This document shows positions 22,777 to 35,590 of a stretch of 64,000 nucleotides of DNA, piece by piece; positions within the stretch are counted from its first letter, which is position 1; every line of letters begins with the position of its first letter. The notes under the pieces are model-generated. The model was not told the origin of the DNA and made no database searches. It saw only the letters and a program-made list of their open reading frames with translations. The stretch spans positions 58,793,001 to 58,857,000 of the forward strand of contig NC_064826.1 in the NCBI RefSeq assembly GCF_024166365.1, read 5' to 3'. The translations under genes and the position numbers were made by a program. This DNA comes from Elephas maximus indicus. Taxonomy: Eukaryota; Chordata; Mammalia; Proboscidea; Elephantidae.

Positions 22777-23191
22777 CAGGGATGGATTACCCAATAAACA
22801 TGAGTTTACTGCGCTTACTTCCTAATCAGAAATCCCAGTGGAATAGTGGTTAAGAGTTATGGCTGCTTACCAAAAAGTTGGCAGTTTGAATCCACCAGGC
22901 CCTCTTTGGAAACAGTACGGGGCAGTTCTATTCTGACCTATAGGGTCATTATCAGTGGGAATAGATTGCACAGCAACGGGCTTCGTTTGGTTTTTTGGTT
23001 TATTCACTCATCTGTAGCGCACAGTTTCACCTGTTTTTCACTACATTATAGTGCACAATTTTACCTGTTTTCCACCACATGATGAGGTGAAATTGTGCAC
23101 TACAGATTAGTAAGTAAACACAATTAAGCCCGGGCGTACCTTGCTTATCGCAAATGCGTAGATGCCTTATTTACTGGTTAATCCGTCCCTG
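22777..23191. mobile_element. Palindromic hAT-like MITE, interrupted by a SINE
   Basis: The terminal inverted repeats are cagggatggattaccc (22777-22792) and the complement of cagggacggattaacc (23176-23191), 14 of 16 matching. They start CAGGG as in many hAT elements. An 8-bp flanking duplication with one mismatch (atagcgct 22769-22776, atagagct 23192-23199) also fits hAT integration. Internally, aggtgaaattgtgcactaca near 23083 is the inverted copy of the 'atctgtagcgcacagtttca' block near 23021, so the element folds on itself. It encodes no transposase. A SINE sits in the left arm. Confidence 0.8.
22829..23006 (+). mobile_element. AfroSINE-type SINE inside the MITE
   Basis: Reads gaaatcccagtggaatagtg to 'gcttcgtttggttttttggt'. 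It interrupts the left arm of the hAT-like palindrome and is therefore younger. The flanks (ttacttcctaatc and ttattcactcatc) look like a decayed TSD. Confidence 0.85.
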
Positions 23192-23975
23192 ATAGAGCTT
23201 CTAATCTGTGTGCCCTATTTGGGGCTGCACAGTTTATTCTTACAGCCGGTTGGGGAGCTGTTGCTTCTGCCAGTGCAGCTGTCAGCCAAGAGCAGAAAAA
23301 ACGCTGAACGCGAGCAGGAAGCGAAAGAGTAAAGCAAATCCTCTCCTCCTCCCAGTCTCCTCCACTTTGGCCCTCCCCTGTCATTCCAGTCCCCCGCCCC
23401 TAAACACAGTGGAAAGTTGGCGCAGAGAGAGGGCAGAGGGACCAGGGTGCTAGGGCGGCTGATGCCAAGATGCTGGAGTGGCGCGTCCTGCAGTCCCGAG
23501 CGCCCTCCGTTGCCACCGCGGCAGCTGTCAGCTCCTCGCCTGGTCGCCTGGCGCGCCCCTCACTTCCCCGGCAGCCCGGAGCCAAGCAGCGGCTCTGACT
23601 GCCCCCGCGCAAAGTCGCCGGGTCCCCAACTCTTTGTCCTCACCCCAGCCTTCCGTCTGCCTCCTGCGCCCCCTCCCCCGACGCTGCAAAGGGGGCGGCG
23701 ATCTGGTACTCTCAAGGACTCCCCGCCACTCTCCTCTCACAGGCTGCCGCTGCTGCTGCTGAATCCCCGGCGTTACAGCCCAGCCTGGGGACGCCCGGAC
23801 CAGAGGATGGGGACCCGCGCCTGAGCACTGCCGAGGCGTGCACTTGGGGCGAAGGCCGGGGGCGGGAGGAAAGGGGAGGGGGAATTCCTGATTCCCTGGC
23901 AGACCAGGAAGTTGTGCTTAAAAAAAAAAAAAAAATTGCCGGCCCGCTGTTAAGCAGCCACCTCGTCAGAGCAGC

Positions 23976-24197
23976 ATGTGGACTGGCTCACAGAGTCCCC
24001 TAAGTGTTCTGTGGCTGCTGCCACTGCCGCTGTCAGAGCAGCCGCTGCCAGCAATCGGGGGCCCCACGCGGGGTGAGGAGCGGGGACGCGCGGCTCCCGC
24101 GTCCCCTGCTTACTACTGGCTGCTTCTTCTCGGGAGGTGGCAGTCACTGTTGCTGCTGAGAAACCAGCCCGCATTTCCACCGCTGGTTGCCTGGTGA
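23976..24197 (+). other. Possible upstream ORF in the ZNF804B leader
   Basis: A 73-codon frame begins at an ATG with A at -3 and ends with TGA at 24195-24197, 33 bases before the ZNF804B start. It lies in the same frame as the main ORF. The product would be leucine-rich (LSVLWLLPLPLSEQPLP). It matters only if transcription starts upstream of 23976, which the sequence cannot show. There is no evidence that the peptide is made. Confidence 0.35.
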
Positions 24198-25654
<1,457 letters not shown>

Positions 25655-25940
25655 ATAAAGTCCACATTCAAACCTTCTGAGCAGTAAGTCTAAATCTTTC
25701 CAGTTTTTAGAGATTTCCAGGGTTGAAGTTACTGCAGCCTCAGCAAACCACTTTCATGTTTAACAACCCACTCTGTCAGGAGAAACTTCCTGGTAGCAAA
25801 CTTCAATCCTTCAAATTTCTCTTTAAGCCCATTTGTTTTGAAAACCCAGAGTATTTCACCTTTCTCATCAGGATAGTATTATTTTTCAGGACTTTGATAA
25901 TCTCTGTGGCTGTTTTGCAAAGCTTCCTGTTGGCTATGGA
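25655..25940 (-). mobile_element. L3/CR1-like LINE relic
   Basis: The + strand text 'gatttccagggttgaag', 'tttaacaacccactctgtca', 'gagaaacttcctggtag' and 'tttaagcccatttgttttg' follows the antisense pattern of CR1/L3 LINE 3' regions. It is a very old and diverged element. Confidence 0.6.
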
Positions 25941-26376
25941 AATCTGAATTGGTTAATGTGTTGTAATATCAGTGCCTTAACAATTCATAGGATGAAGGAA
26001 GGTTTACTTTACAGTTTCCACATTGCTTCAATTCTATTATAAACTGGTTAGAAGATGGTGTTCATTTCCTAAAGGCTAAAGAGTTTGCAGAAGAGATTTC
26101 TGTCACATGGACAAAGGTGCCCTTCCTTGTCCACCATAGTAACACATCTCCTGGGAGCCTGACTGACCACACAGGGACTGGACATGTGACTGTGAATATA
26201 AGAATGGACCCATCATCCACATGGCTGTGCTGCTGACCAGGGCTTACCAGGCACACCACATGCACAGGACATTACACAAGTGCTAATTAACTTACTTCGT
26301 TATCCGAGCTCTCTATTTTGACTCACTGGATTGTTCTTTCCAATATTTCCACATTCAGGTGTACTTAGATATAAAA
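25941..26376. other. Intron sequence, nothing recognised
   Basis: No supported feature. A frame at 26062-26265 on the - strand has no family motif. Confidence 0.45.
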
Positions 26377-26549
26377 CGAAAAAAAAAAAACCAAAAACCC
26401 ATTGTCATTGGATCGATTATGACTCATAGCGACCCTATAGGACAGAGTAGAACTGCCCCCATAGGGTTTCTAAGGAGCAACTGGTGGATTTGTACTGTAG
26501 ACCTTCTGGTTAGCGGCCAAGCTTTTAACCACTGTGCCACCGAGGCTCG
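26377..26549 (-). mobile_element. AfroSINE-type SINE
   Basis: A poly-A/ccaaaaaccca start, then 'gactcatagcgaccctatag' and the complement of the head (accactgtgccaccgaggct). Full-length. Confidence 0.93.
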
Positions 26550-27565
26550 AATTTAGACACACACCATTAAAAAAAAAATCTAAATTAGTCTGCATATATA
26601 CTTCTCAATCCTGATTTGATTTATTTTTGTTTTCTTTTACATGTTACCAAAGAATTTGAATGTCTTTTTCAAAGTTCGAATAGTTTTGCATGAGAAATGA
26701 GTAAGGTGTGCAAAATTCATGTTTTGTTCATTCTGTGTCAAAGGCTGGTGGTTGACACAAGTATTAAATAACATTGCGTTGAGCTTGGCTTCCCACAGCA
26801 TAACAGTCTTTCTCCCAAAGTTAAAATATGTCACTGTTTTCTGGACCCTATTATGCATTTGAAAAACAATTTCCTGGTCTTCGTAAGTATGTGTTTACCT
26901 TCTTTATTAATGAGTGAGTTGTGAAGCATGAAACTAAAAACTGTATGGTTATACATCATTTCTTTTTTATGCTTAGCAACAAATAGCCCCTCCAATTACT
27001 TTCAGGCTGACACAAATTTATTGATTTTTTCCCCTCGGTATAAATATTAAACTCCTGTATCCGTAAAATACACAGTCATCTATTTTCCTTTAAGCATACG
27101 GCTACTGAACAATACCTTTTTCAAATTTAGTGCCTGGAATGGTCTCAAATTGACATTATATCAATGACTTTAAATATTTCAACTGTCTGAGACTCAGTTT
27201 ATCTGGGACTATAGATTGGGCTATCATTAGCTGACTTAACTTTTCTTTTTCTTAGTTCTCCAATAATCAACTTTGGTTCCTACTCTTTTAATTGAAGGGA
27301 TCTTTATATTTTAATCCATAATTTCCTATTTAAATATAGCTATTTTTTAAAAAAAACAAACAGTACGTGGTCATAATATCAAACATGACAGAATTATTGA
27401 ATGAAACTTCTGTATTCCTTGTTGACATAATAAGAGCTTTTTCTTTCGTATTTCTGATTTAAATATTCATAGATAACATAGGTTAATATGTCACTGTCTT
27501 GAAGATATAACTCATATATTTAAAGTAGTCATATACATTTGTTACATTCAAATCACATGCTTGTA
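26550..27565. other. Intron sequence, nothing recognised
   Basis: AT-rich; no gene or repeat recognised. Confidence 0.5.
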
Positions 27566-27720
27566 GAATTTGAGCACATGATATTGCCTCTAGAATTTGA
27601 AAACATGATATTGCCTATAGAATGTGAACACATGATATTGCCTGTAGAATTTGAACACATGGTATTGCCTGTAGAATCTGAGCACATGATATTTCCTCTA
27701 GAATTTGAAAACATGATATT
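27566..27720. repeat. 27-bp minisatellite, about 5.7 copies
   Basis: Tandem units start at 27566, 27593, 27620, 27647, 27674 and 27701 (partial), each close to gaatttgaacacatgatatt plus gcctgta. Because 27 is a multiple of three, one + frame stays open across all units and reads as a 9-residue repeat like EFEHMILPV. The first unit pair and the last unit pair are more alike (PLEFENMIL), which suggests duplication of two-unit blocks. I see no evidence that it is translated. Confidence 0.93.
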
Positions 27721-28999
27721 AAATTGAAGAGAATGGTTATATTTATATACTTTTTTATTTCAAAGGATTTCATTGAGAAAACATAGTATATCATTATATG
27801 GAATCTTTATAATAAATACTTAATTGATTACTTGTGAAATAAAGCATTTCCCCCCCGAACAATTTTCACGAATCAGTAAACTCTGAATATCATATAGTGA
27901 AATTCAGTTCCTATCTTCTGAGTGGAAGCATGCAAATGTCTTATCTGTTGCATCTCTCTTCTTTTTGGAGACTTGCGTATGAAAAAAATAGCATAAGCTT
28001 TTCAGCCTAATTAGAATGTGAATAATTGATATGAGATACTTTGTTACTTTAAATCCAGGAGTTTAAGGAAAAGAAAAATCTCAGACAGTATTCCATATTG
28101 CTTAAGGATAAAAGTCTTTATTCTTATGGGAAAAAATAATGCATCCTCCCATATTTTAGGATAGTCATCACCAATCCTACTTCAAGAGGAAAATAATCTA
28201 ATTGAATGATGACATTAAAAATCAGTATGAGATACACATACACATACGTGTATATACATAGATATACATAAATAGATATAAAGATACAAATACACACATT
28301 GGTCAAACACAAGTTATATATCACATTATAGTCTCTACCATCAAACATATTAATGATAAAATTTTATAACAATAATTGAAGGATTCATTAAGAAAAAAAG
28401 TCTACAGGTGAATTCATTTTTTGATGAACTTCTAAGTTATTCTATCACCATACTTCAGTGATATTTTGTATATTCTAAAATATCACCTTAAACTTATATT
28501 CATTTGGGTATGTTTTGTTATGGCTTATTCATCTATGCATGGTTAATAGCAAGAATTATTTTGGATACCTACTGATAAAATGTTAATAATGATTATAGTT
28601 GTATATTTTATCTGTGGTATACTTTTAGATTATTATCACTCTTTTGAAGATTAAATGGGGTGATAGTTCTTAAGATGTTCTTATTCCTGACAGCATCATA
28701 GTTAGATAGCCAGAAGTGTTTGCTTCTGGGAATGTCTACTGTGTTCCCCTAAGACAGTCTGGATGTAAAGGAACTTCTTGAAATTTCCACATGAGCAGCA
28801 GATTAGCGTTCTTGGAATTTTTTTTTTAATGTTTAGTGATTGTATTTTAAGTTACGTATCTGGCTAAACTAGATAATAGAAGGAGGTGGTATATAAATAA
28901 ACATTTTAATGGACTAAAAAAATCCTGCTAAGCTCCTTTCCCTTTTTTAAACTACAAATGTGTGTATATATAAAAAAAAAAGGCACACATAAACACAAA
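27721..28999. other. Intron sequence, nothing recognised
   Basis: AT-rich, with a TA/CA-rich patch at about 28225-28300. No gene. Confidence 0.5.
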
Positions 29000-29060
29000 T
29001 ACACACACACACACATACACATATATACATATATATATATATATATTTTTTTTTTTAGGA
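29000..29060. repeat. (CA)n/(TA)n compound microsatellite
   Basis: acacacacacacac passes into atatatatatatat and then a T-run. Confidence 0.95.
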
Positions 29061-31754
29061 AAGATTAATTACCTTGAAGCTGCATCTATCTAGAGAACTC
29101 CTTAAATGAAGACATGAGTACAGCTATATCCTTGACTATTTTCTAATGCCTGTAATACAACTGTGTGTATTTTCATTATGCTTAATAAGAACATGTTTAA
29201 ACATTAACAATGCTCACAAACAGGTACACTTTTCATGTGCCTAATATAATCATGAAGACAAGCCCTCACGTAGGGAAGTCACCTGCCTCTTCTTCTCAAA
29301 TTCATGAATACATAATACTACCTTCCATATTCCAACTTTCAGATGTTTTCATTAAAGAAGACGGAATGATGATTCTTATAAATATATACTTTCTTTATTG
29401 TGTCAAATATCCTATTAAGCAATGTCCTATTTTCTTATTGCCTTTTCAGTCCTTTCTTTTCTTTTTCAAACTGATTTCAGGAGCTTGTGTTTGGTATTTA
29501 TGCCTAACAAAATAGGCATAAATTTATGTTTATATGGCTTAGGAAAGTTTGCATGATAAGAAGAATCAAATATTCTAGTGCTATAATTTGATACTTTTAT
29601 GAGATTATACTATATTTATTTCAAAATTGAAATTTAATTAGTCAGATCCCTTGATTTATTTTTTTTAGATATACACCTAAGGTTAACTCTGTTTCAGGTT
29701 TCCATCCCATAATTTGGAAATAAAATTACATAAATATAGAACATCTTAGAATCACGTGTAGGCTAAGTGAAGTTGGTATTTGACATATAACTTAATGATT
29801 TGTAGTCAAAAGAATCTTAGTCTTCACTGTAACTGTGACATCTTTGTTGTACAATGCATATCACTAAAATACATATTTTTTAAGCACAAGTATTAACAGA
29901 GCTTGAAATGTCAGTAGATTTAAGGCTGCACTGGGAACAAGAAGTAAGAGGAATAATAATATATATTTCAAATTACTTTATCAAGTTTATTTTAATGGGA
30001 AGTCAGTTTGTTCAAAATATACATTGTCCTAATAATTCTTTAGTATATATGTACTTACTTTTTAAAGAAAATAATTTGAATCAAAACTGAAATAAAAAAT
30101 GCCACCTTGCTTTAAAATGTCTTTTGATTTTAACAGATACAGTTTTTCATGAACATTCAGATAATCTTTACAAGATGATAGGTAGCAGTCTTTTGCAGAC
30201 ATGAGTCTTATGCTTTTGTATATCAGGTTTATTTAGTTGATGAGGTCTCAGGCAAGGAATTAAATATTTAATATATTTTCATGAAAGAGTTCTACAGTTT
30301 CCCTTGCTTTGGAAATTCTTACGAAACTTTAAAAGAAATTCCAGAAATTTGGATTACATTTTACCTTAGACAGCATTCTCAGTAGTAACTATAACATTCT
30401 TAGCATATTGAAGAAGAAGAAAAAAAAAAAGTGCAAAGGAATGTCATATAGCATTTAAAATAGAGAAGGCCTTTTTGAATTCCTCTTTAAAATATTCACT
30501 AACGATCTTAATTTTCCTGAGATGGATCCCAGATAACAAACATTAAACTCTTCCTTCATTCTGATTTGATATCTAAAATCCAAACATATACTTCTGAAGA
30601 ATATATATGTTTTCTATGCAGATTTATAAAAAACTCTGTAACTTTTTTTCCTTTTCTGCTTTGGCTGATAGGAGGCCCAGAGACAAACCTGTGACTTAAC
30701 CAGGCAGTGGGAATTGCCTCTTGGCCTTCAAATGGACCTGATATTCCCACCCCTGCTCTTCTCCTATTCCCAGTCTAGCTCTAATTTTAATTTCCTTTTC
30801 CTTGGCTCTTATTCTTTTAAATTGTCTTTTATTGTTTTAACATATAAAGTTTCTTTTGGTTGACTTAGGTCTATTGTGAAAGCAAGCCAGGCTATAAATA
30901 AATGACAAGGTATAGCATGTCCAAGCATAGGGATGCCACTCAGGGGCTGTGTACCGGACAGCTCTGGGAATGATTCATGGGGAGTATTCAGTTTGATCAT
31001 CTGTAGCAAGTATAATTAGTGTTGCCAGTTTTTTGCTTCGACAATTGGCAAATTCCTTTTGGCAAATTGCATTTCACTTTTGTGTGGGTGAAAGAGACAA
31101 AATATAGTTTATTTTGAAGTGGATACTGCCAGTATTTTTTTCCCCCTTAAATCATCCTCTCCCTCCCTGTTTTTCTTCTTGTCATCCTTTCTTACTCTTT
31201 TCACTCCCATGAGTACCAACTTTTTCAGCATCTTTTTTTGTTCACACATAGGTTAGGATAAGAACCATCTCATTCTGTCTGCTGTCCCCTACCCCCCACC
31301 CCGTAGATGTTTCTTCTCTGTTCACCATCCCTGCACAACTTTTATCTCTAGTTCAGAATGTAGAACTTCCCCCATATCTCCAATCAGAAGCCACCTACCA
31401 GTGTTCTTCCCTGCCCTCCTTCCCACAGCTATTACTCAGCACTTCCCTTGTCCCATGTGCCTCCCCAGCACCAAATACAGTCAGTTCCCAATGCTCATAC
31501 TTACATATGTCCTTTCCAGATCTCTATTTTGCTATGAATAATCATTTCCCTAACATCTTTCTTGGCAAGCAAAGGCTGTATACATTTCCTCTTTATGAAT
31601 GAAATAAATGCCATGTTCTAAACAAAAAATAACCATGGAGCCCTTTTCTGGAGTGATGGAGAGGGTGGAGGCTCCCCTTAAGTCTTACCCTCCCTGGTGA
31701 TGTTCTTCATCTGAACGTGAAATGGAGAGACTTGGAGGTGGTCATATTAATCAG
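29061..31754. other. Intron sequence, no repeat named
   Basis: 2.7 kb with no SINE, LINE or LTR that I can recognise. A short hairpin lies at 29496-29523 (10-bp arms, atttatgcct/aggcataaat). Region 31140-31460 is pyrimidine-rich. Confidence 0.5.
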
Positions 31755-32250
31755 GTTCACATTATCTTAAAATATTCAAAGTCTTTTCATGATACAATTC
31801 TCAAGCACATCTTCAGCTTCGACTCTATTCTTCCATATGATCCTATGCTCAAGCCATACCCAACTGGTCATAGTTCTTAACAATGACACATGCTTATAGA
31901 CCTTTATGCCGTTGCACATGCTGTTCCCTCTGCCACAAGTCTTCTTTTCCCCTTCTTCATTTGTAGAGCCAAGTACTATAATTCTTTCAGACTTTACTAA
32001 AGAGTTGGGTCCTCATTCGACTTAGCTGAGCTCCCTGTTATAGTCCTTCTCTTGTAGGCTGCCATCACTTCCATTGTCTGCTTTGGTTATCACGGAATTG
32101 TAATTGTTGTACTATACTGGTCTACATTTTGCGATTTTTGGGAGTTAGATCTGCTTTCACCTATATATCCCCAAAGCTGAGCACAGCATCTGACTTATTA
32201 TACTTAATCAACAAATATTTGTTGAATGAGTGAATAAATGAATTAATGAA
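31755..32250 (+). mobile_element. L2 LINE 3' end
   Basis: L2 landmarks occur in order: 'ttgcacatgctgttccctct', 'gccaagtactataattcttt', 'ccccaaagctgagcacagca', ending 'caaatatttgttgaatgagt'. Upstream text to about 31300 may also be L2 but is less clear. Confidence 0.8.
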
Positions 32251-32627
32251 TGACTTATGTCAGAAAGACAATATTAGATTCGTCATCATTCAGAACACTA
32301 CCATGGATCTTTTTGATATGAGGAGTGCTTGAAATTTTTATCTCATGATTTAAAAGTCCCCTAGACTTATTGAATAGTGGTGAAATAACTTCTGTGAAAC
32401 TGCACTGCAAGAAAGTCCCAGAAAAGTGAAAATAATTCTTCAGGGTAGATGTTTGTATTTTGTAATTAGTGAATAGAAGGAAATTTGAAGTATATGTATA
32501 GGGCTTAAGAACATTAATTTATACAAATACTCATTTTCATGTTTTATTTTTCCATGATGTAGTTTACATAGATATATTTCACCCCATCCTTAGCACTACT
32601 GGATTGTTTATTGCTCCTAATCAATGA

Positions 32628-32790
32628 TAGAGAAGTAGTACTGCATGGAGGTCAAGAAGGGAAATCAGAGTTAGATGGTGCTAGTTTTACATTCTAGTTT
32701 TGTCACTGCCTAGCAGTCTTACCACTTTTCTTAACTTCAATTTTCATTTCTTCACAATGGGGACAGATAGTCCCTAATGCAGTGTTTTCC
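32628..32790 (+). mobile_element. MIR SINE
   Basis: Landmarks 'ttctagttttgtcactgcct' and 'cttcaattttcatttcttca' followed by 'caatggggacagatag'. Confidence 0.75.
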
Positions 32791-33954
32791 ATCTGGTACC
32801 TGATGTTCCTTAAGTGTTCTGTAAATATTAGCAAATAGTGAGATTGTGGGTGTTTACATGTGTGTACATCTGATGGTGTGGTATGGATAAACTTTTGAAG
32901 ACAGCTTGAAGATTTCTGATGTAAATAGTTATTTTTATTTTAGTTAATTTAATGATTTCAATAGAAATCAAATAGATTACAACAGAAATTTAGTTGGTAT
33001 AATATGCTCCCTTTGGTATAAATATGTTCTCTTTAATTAGTATAAATATGTTGGTTGTAGCTCCATGGTGAAAACTTTTCCATTAAGAATTTTTGTAAGT
33101 CAACTGGAATCTTTAAGAGTGTAAACTGTTCCACTGATGGATTAAGTGGACACTGTTTCCATGATAATGTCTCTTACTTAAACATATACCATGACCATTT
33201 AGTCAATTGCTTTTAGTATAATTTAATACTTTCTGCTAATCCAAATTGCAGAGTGCTTTATACCATGTAACCATTCTAAAACATCTTCTGCAAATGGCTA
33301 CAAGAAATTGACAGTTGGGTATATATAAAAATTCAGATATGAATTAGTTGAGCAATGTTTTTCATTGGCACACATTTAATAGCTCCTGAGAAGTGAATTA
33401 CAACTGATTCCCTTCCTATTTAGTGAATGAGTAGTAAGGAGGAAGAAGGGTGTTGCTTACACTTTTTCTTTTGTATTTTTGTTTTTAAGAGACAATCATT
33501 CCCTAATCAATTACCACCATAGCTCTCGAGAAATACCATCCAGGAACAACCACAGGATAGTTGTTGCATAATTGTCGACACTTTCTAACTGCCTGAGCTT
33601 ATCAGTCACATACATCCCAAAAAGGTTTTATTAGCACTTGTCCTTTCCTGAGTTAGTCATTTGATATTCATTAAGCATGTAGGATGTGGCCCCTGTCTAC
33701 AAGAGGAGCTTGGACTTCTTCTAAGTAATGAATTATATCTAAAATATCCAGCCATCTAAGGTGAATGTAAAGAGAAAGTAATACTCTTTGGAGTGGAGAG
33801 AATCAGGTTTTGTTGTCGTCAGCTTCTTAATACAAATCAATTTTTGTTATAGCAGGTAAAATAGATACTTGATTTCCTTGCTTTATTTGTAGAACCTGAA
33901 ACTTGGAAGAGCCCTTAGCAATCTAGTTTAGTCTCCCTCTGTATATTTTCTAAT
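32791..33954. other. Intron sequence, nothing recognised
   Basis: No supported gene or repeat. Confidence 0.5.
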
Positions 33955-34434
33955 ATATACTATGGAAGACAGAATAATGCCGCCCTTCCTTCCCCCCAAG
34001 ACGTCCATGTTCTGAATTCCTGAAACTTTACCTTTTACAGGGCAAAAGGGACTTTGGAGTTGTGGTTAAGGATCTTGAGATAGAAGATTGCTCTGTATTA
34101 TCTGGGTAAACTGTAATCACAACCATCCTCATAAGAGGGAGTTGGGAGAGTCAGAGTCAGAGAGAGATTTGCAGATGATACGCTGCAGGCTTTGAAGATG
34201 GAAGAAGGGGCCACAAGCCAAGAAATGCATGTGGCCTCTAGAATCTGGAAAAGTCCAGAAAATTGATTCTTCCCTAGAGCCTCTAGGAAACCACGCAGCC
34301 CTGCTAACACCCTGATTTTATCTCAGTGAGACTTCTGATCTACAGAGCTGAAAAATGATAAATTTGTGTTGTTTTAAGCCAGTAAATTTGTGATAATTTG
34401 TTATAGCAATGACAGGAAATGGATACAATTACAC
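33955..34434 (+). mobile_element. MLT1-type MaLR LTR
   Basis: Sense-orientation LTR. The start 'tatactatggaagacagaat', the middle 'cacaagccaagaaatgcatg', and the end 'gtgttgttttaagccagtaa' match the MLT1 layout, with AATAAA degraded to gataaa. Confidence 0.85.
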
Positions 34435-34435
34435 T

Positions 34436-34690
34436 TAATATGATTGTCTGACCTCTGCTTGAACATTTCTAATGGTGGCAGCCTCTTTGCTTACCCAGGT
34501 GACTTATTCTCTTGCGACACTAATGTATTGAATGCTGAATCTTCCTTGCCTCCTTTCTACTCACTGTTCTTCATTGTGCCCTTTTGGAACTAGAGGGTAG
34601 ATCCCTTTTCAACATGACATTCCTTCAAATATTCAGAGGCAGCTGGTAATTTTTCTTTGTTAAGTCATGTAAAGGAATGAAAAATTTATG
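34436..34690 (-). mobile_element. L3/CR1-like LINE relic
   Basis: 'gcttgaacatttctaatggt', 'ggcagcctctttgcttaccc' and 'atgacattccttcaaatatt' follow the antisense CR1/L3 pattern. Confidence 0.6.
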
Positions 34691-35187
34691 AGAACAAAGT
34701 ACGCCCTCTGACATGTACATCAGTTGCATTTTTTTATATATTAATCGAACTTTCTGTAAGTCTAAATGCTTTATTATACTTTTTAATGTAATACAAGTTT
34801 TAAAATATACTAGTGGGGTTTTTCAAATCCACGTGGTAGTGGGTAGTGGGGTTTTAAAATACAGTGGTGGATTTTATTTTCTATAAAGTGGTCAACTTGG
34901 AAAACATTATCATATATTTAGAAACAGTATCTACATTTTCAAATATTGTCTACTTTTCCTAGATATTTTACTTTACTACTGTATATATCCTCTATCTGGA
35001 AGACAAACTTAAGCACACAACAAACCAGATCATTTTAAAGGCACTTTTAAGATCATCCTTCTTAATTTATTTAGTCTTAGATTTAGATGTTTACAAATTT
35101 CTAGGACAAAAAAGCACTAGTTTTAAATAAAAAGTCGTGGTACCAATTGAAGTAATAATTGTAATTTCATGAAATATCAAACATGTT
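34691..35187. other. Intron sequence, nothing recognised
   Basis: No supported feature. Confidence 0.45.
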
Positions 35188-35202
35188 CTATGCTAGACAA
35201 AA

Positions 35203-35395
35203 ACCAAAACTACTGCCGTTGAGCTGATTCTGACTTAGAGTGACCCTATAGTACAGAGTAGAACTGCCCCGTAAAAGCTGTGAATATTTACGGAAACAGG
35301 CTGCCACATATTTCTCCCATGGAATGGCTGATGGGTTTGAACTGCCAACCTTTCAGTTAGCAGCCAAGTGCTTACCCACTGTGCTACCAGGGCTC
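35203..35395 (-). mobile_element. AfroSINE-type SINE, first of a stacked pair
   Basis: The long variant with the extra 'acggaaacaggctgccacat' block. The target sequence 'ctatgctagaca' precedes it (35188-35199) and follows it (35396-35407). Confidence 0.92.
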
Positions 35396-35412
35396 CTATG
35401 CTAGACATAAAA

Positions 35413-35576
35413 CCAAAAAGCCAAACCCGTTGCCATGGAGTCGATTCTGACTCACAGTGATCTTGTAAGTCAGAGTAGAACTGCTCCATAGAGTTTCCAA
35501 GGAGTGCCTGGTGGATTTGAACTGCTGACCCTTTAGTTCGCAGCCATAGTACTTCACTGCTACACCACCAGGGTTT
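35413..35576 (-). mobile_element. AfroSINE-type SINE, second of a stacked pair
   Basis: The short variant (ccgttgccatggagtcgatt ... caccagggtttc). A third target copy, ccatgctaggcata, follows it at 35577-35590. Confidence 0.92.
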
Positions 35577-35590
35577 CCATGCTAGGCATA

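Noticed and set aside
23417..23824. 135-codon + strand ORF in the CpG island as an upstream gene
   Set aside because: Composition is what GC-rich DNA gives by chance. Overlapping frames on both strands are equally open and no family motif is seen.
27566..27720. Regular 27-bp repeats as a CRISPR-like array
   Set aside because: Units are contiguous with no spacers, and the context is a mammalian intron.
29496..29523. 10-bp inverted repeat as a terminator or regulatory hairpin
   Set aside because: It is short, AT-rich, and of a size expected by chance in 64 kb.
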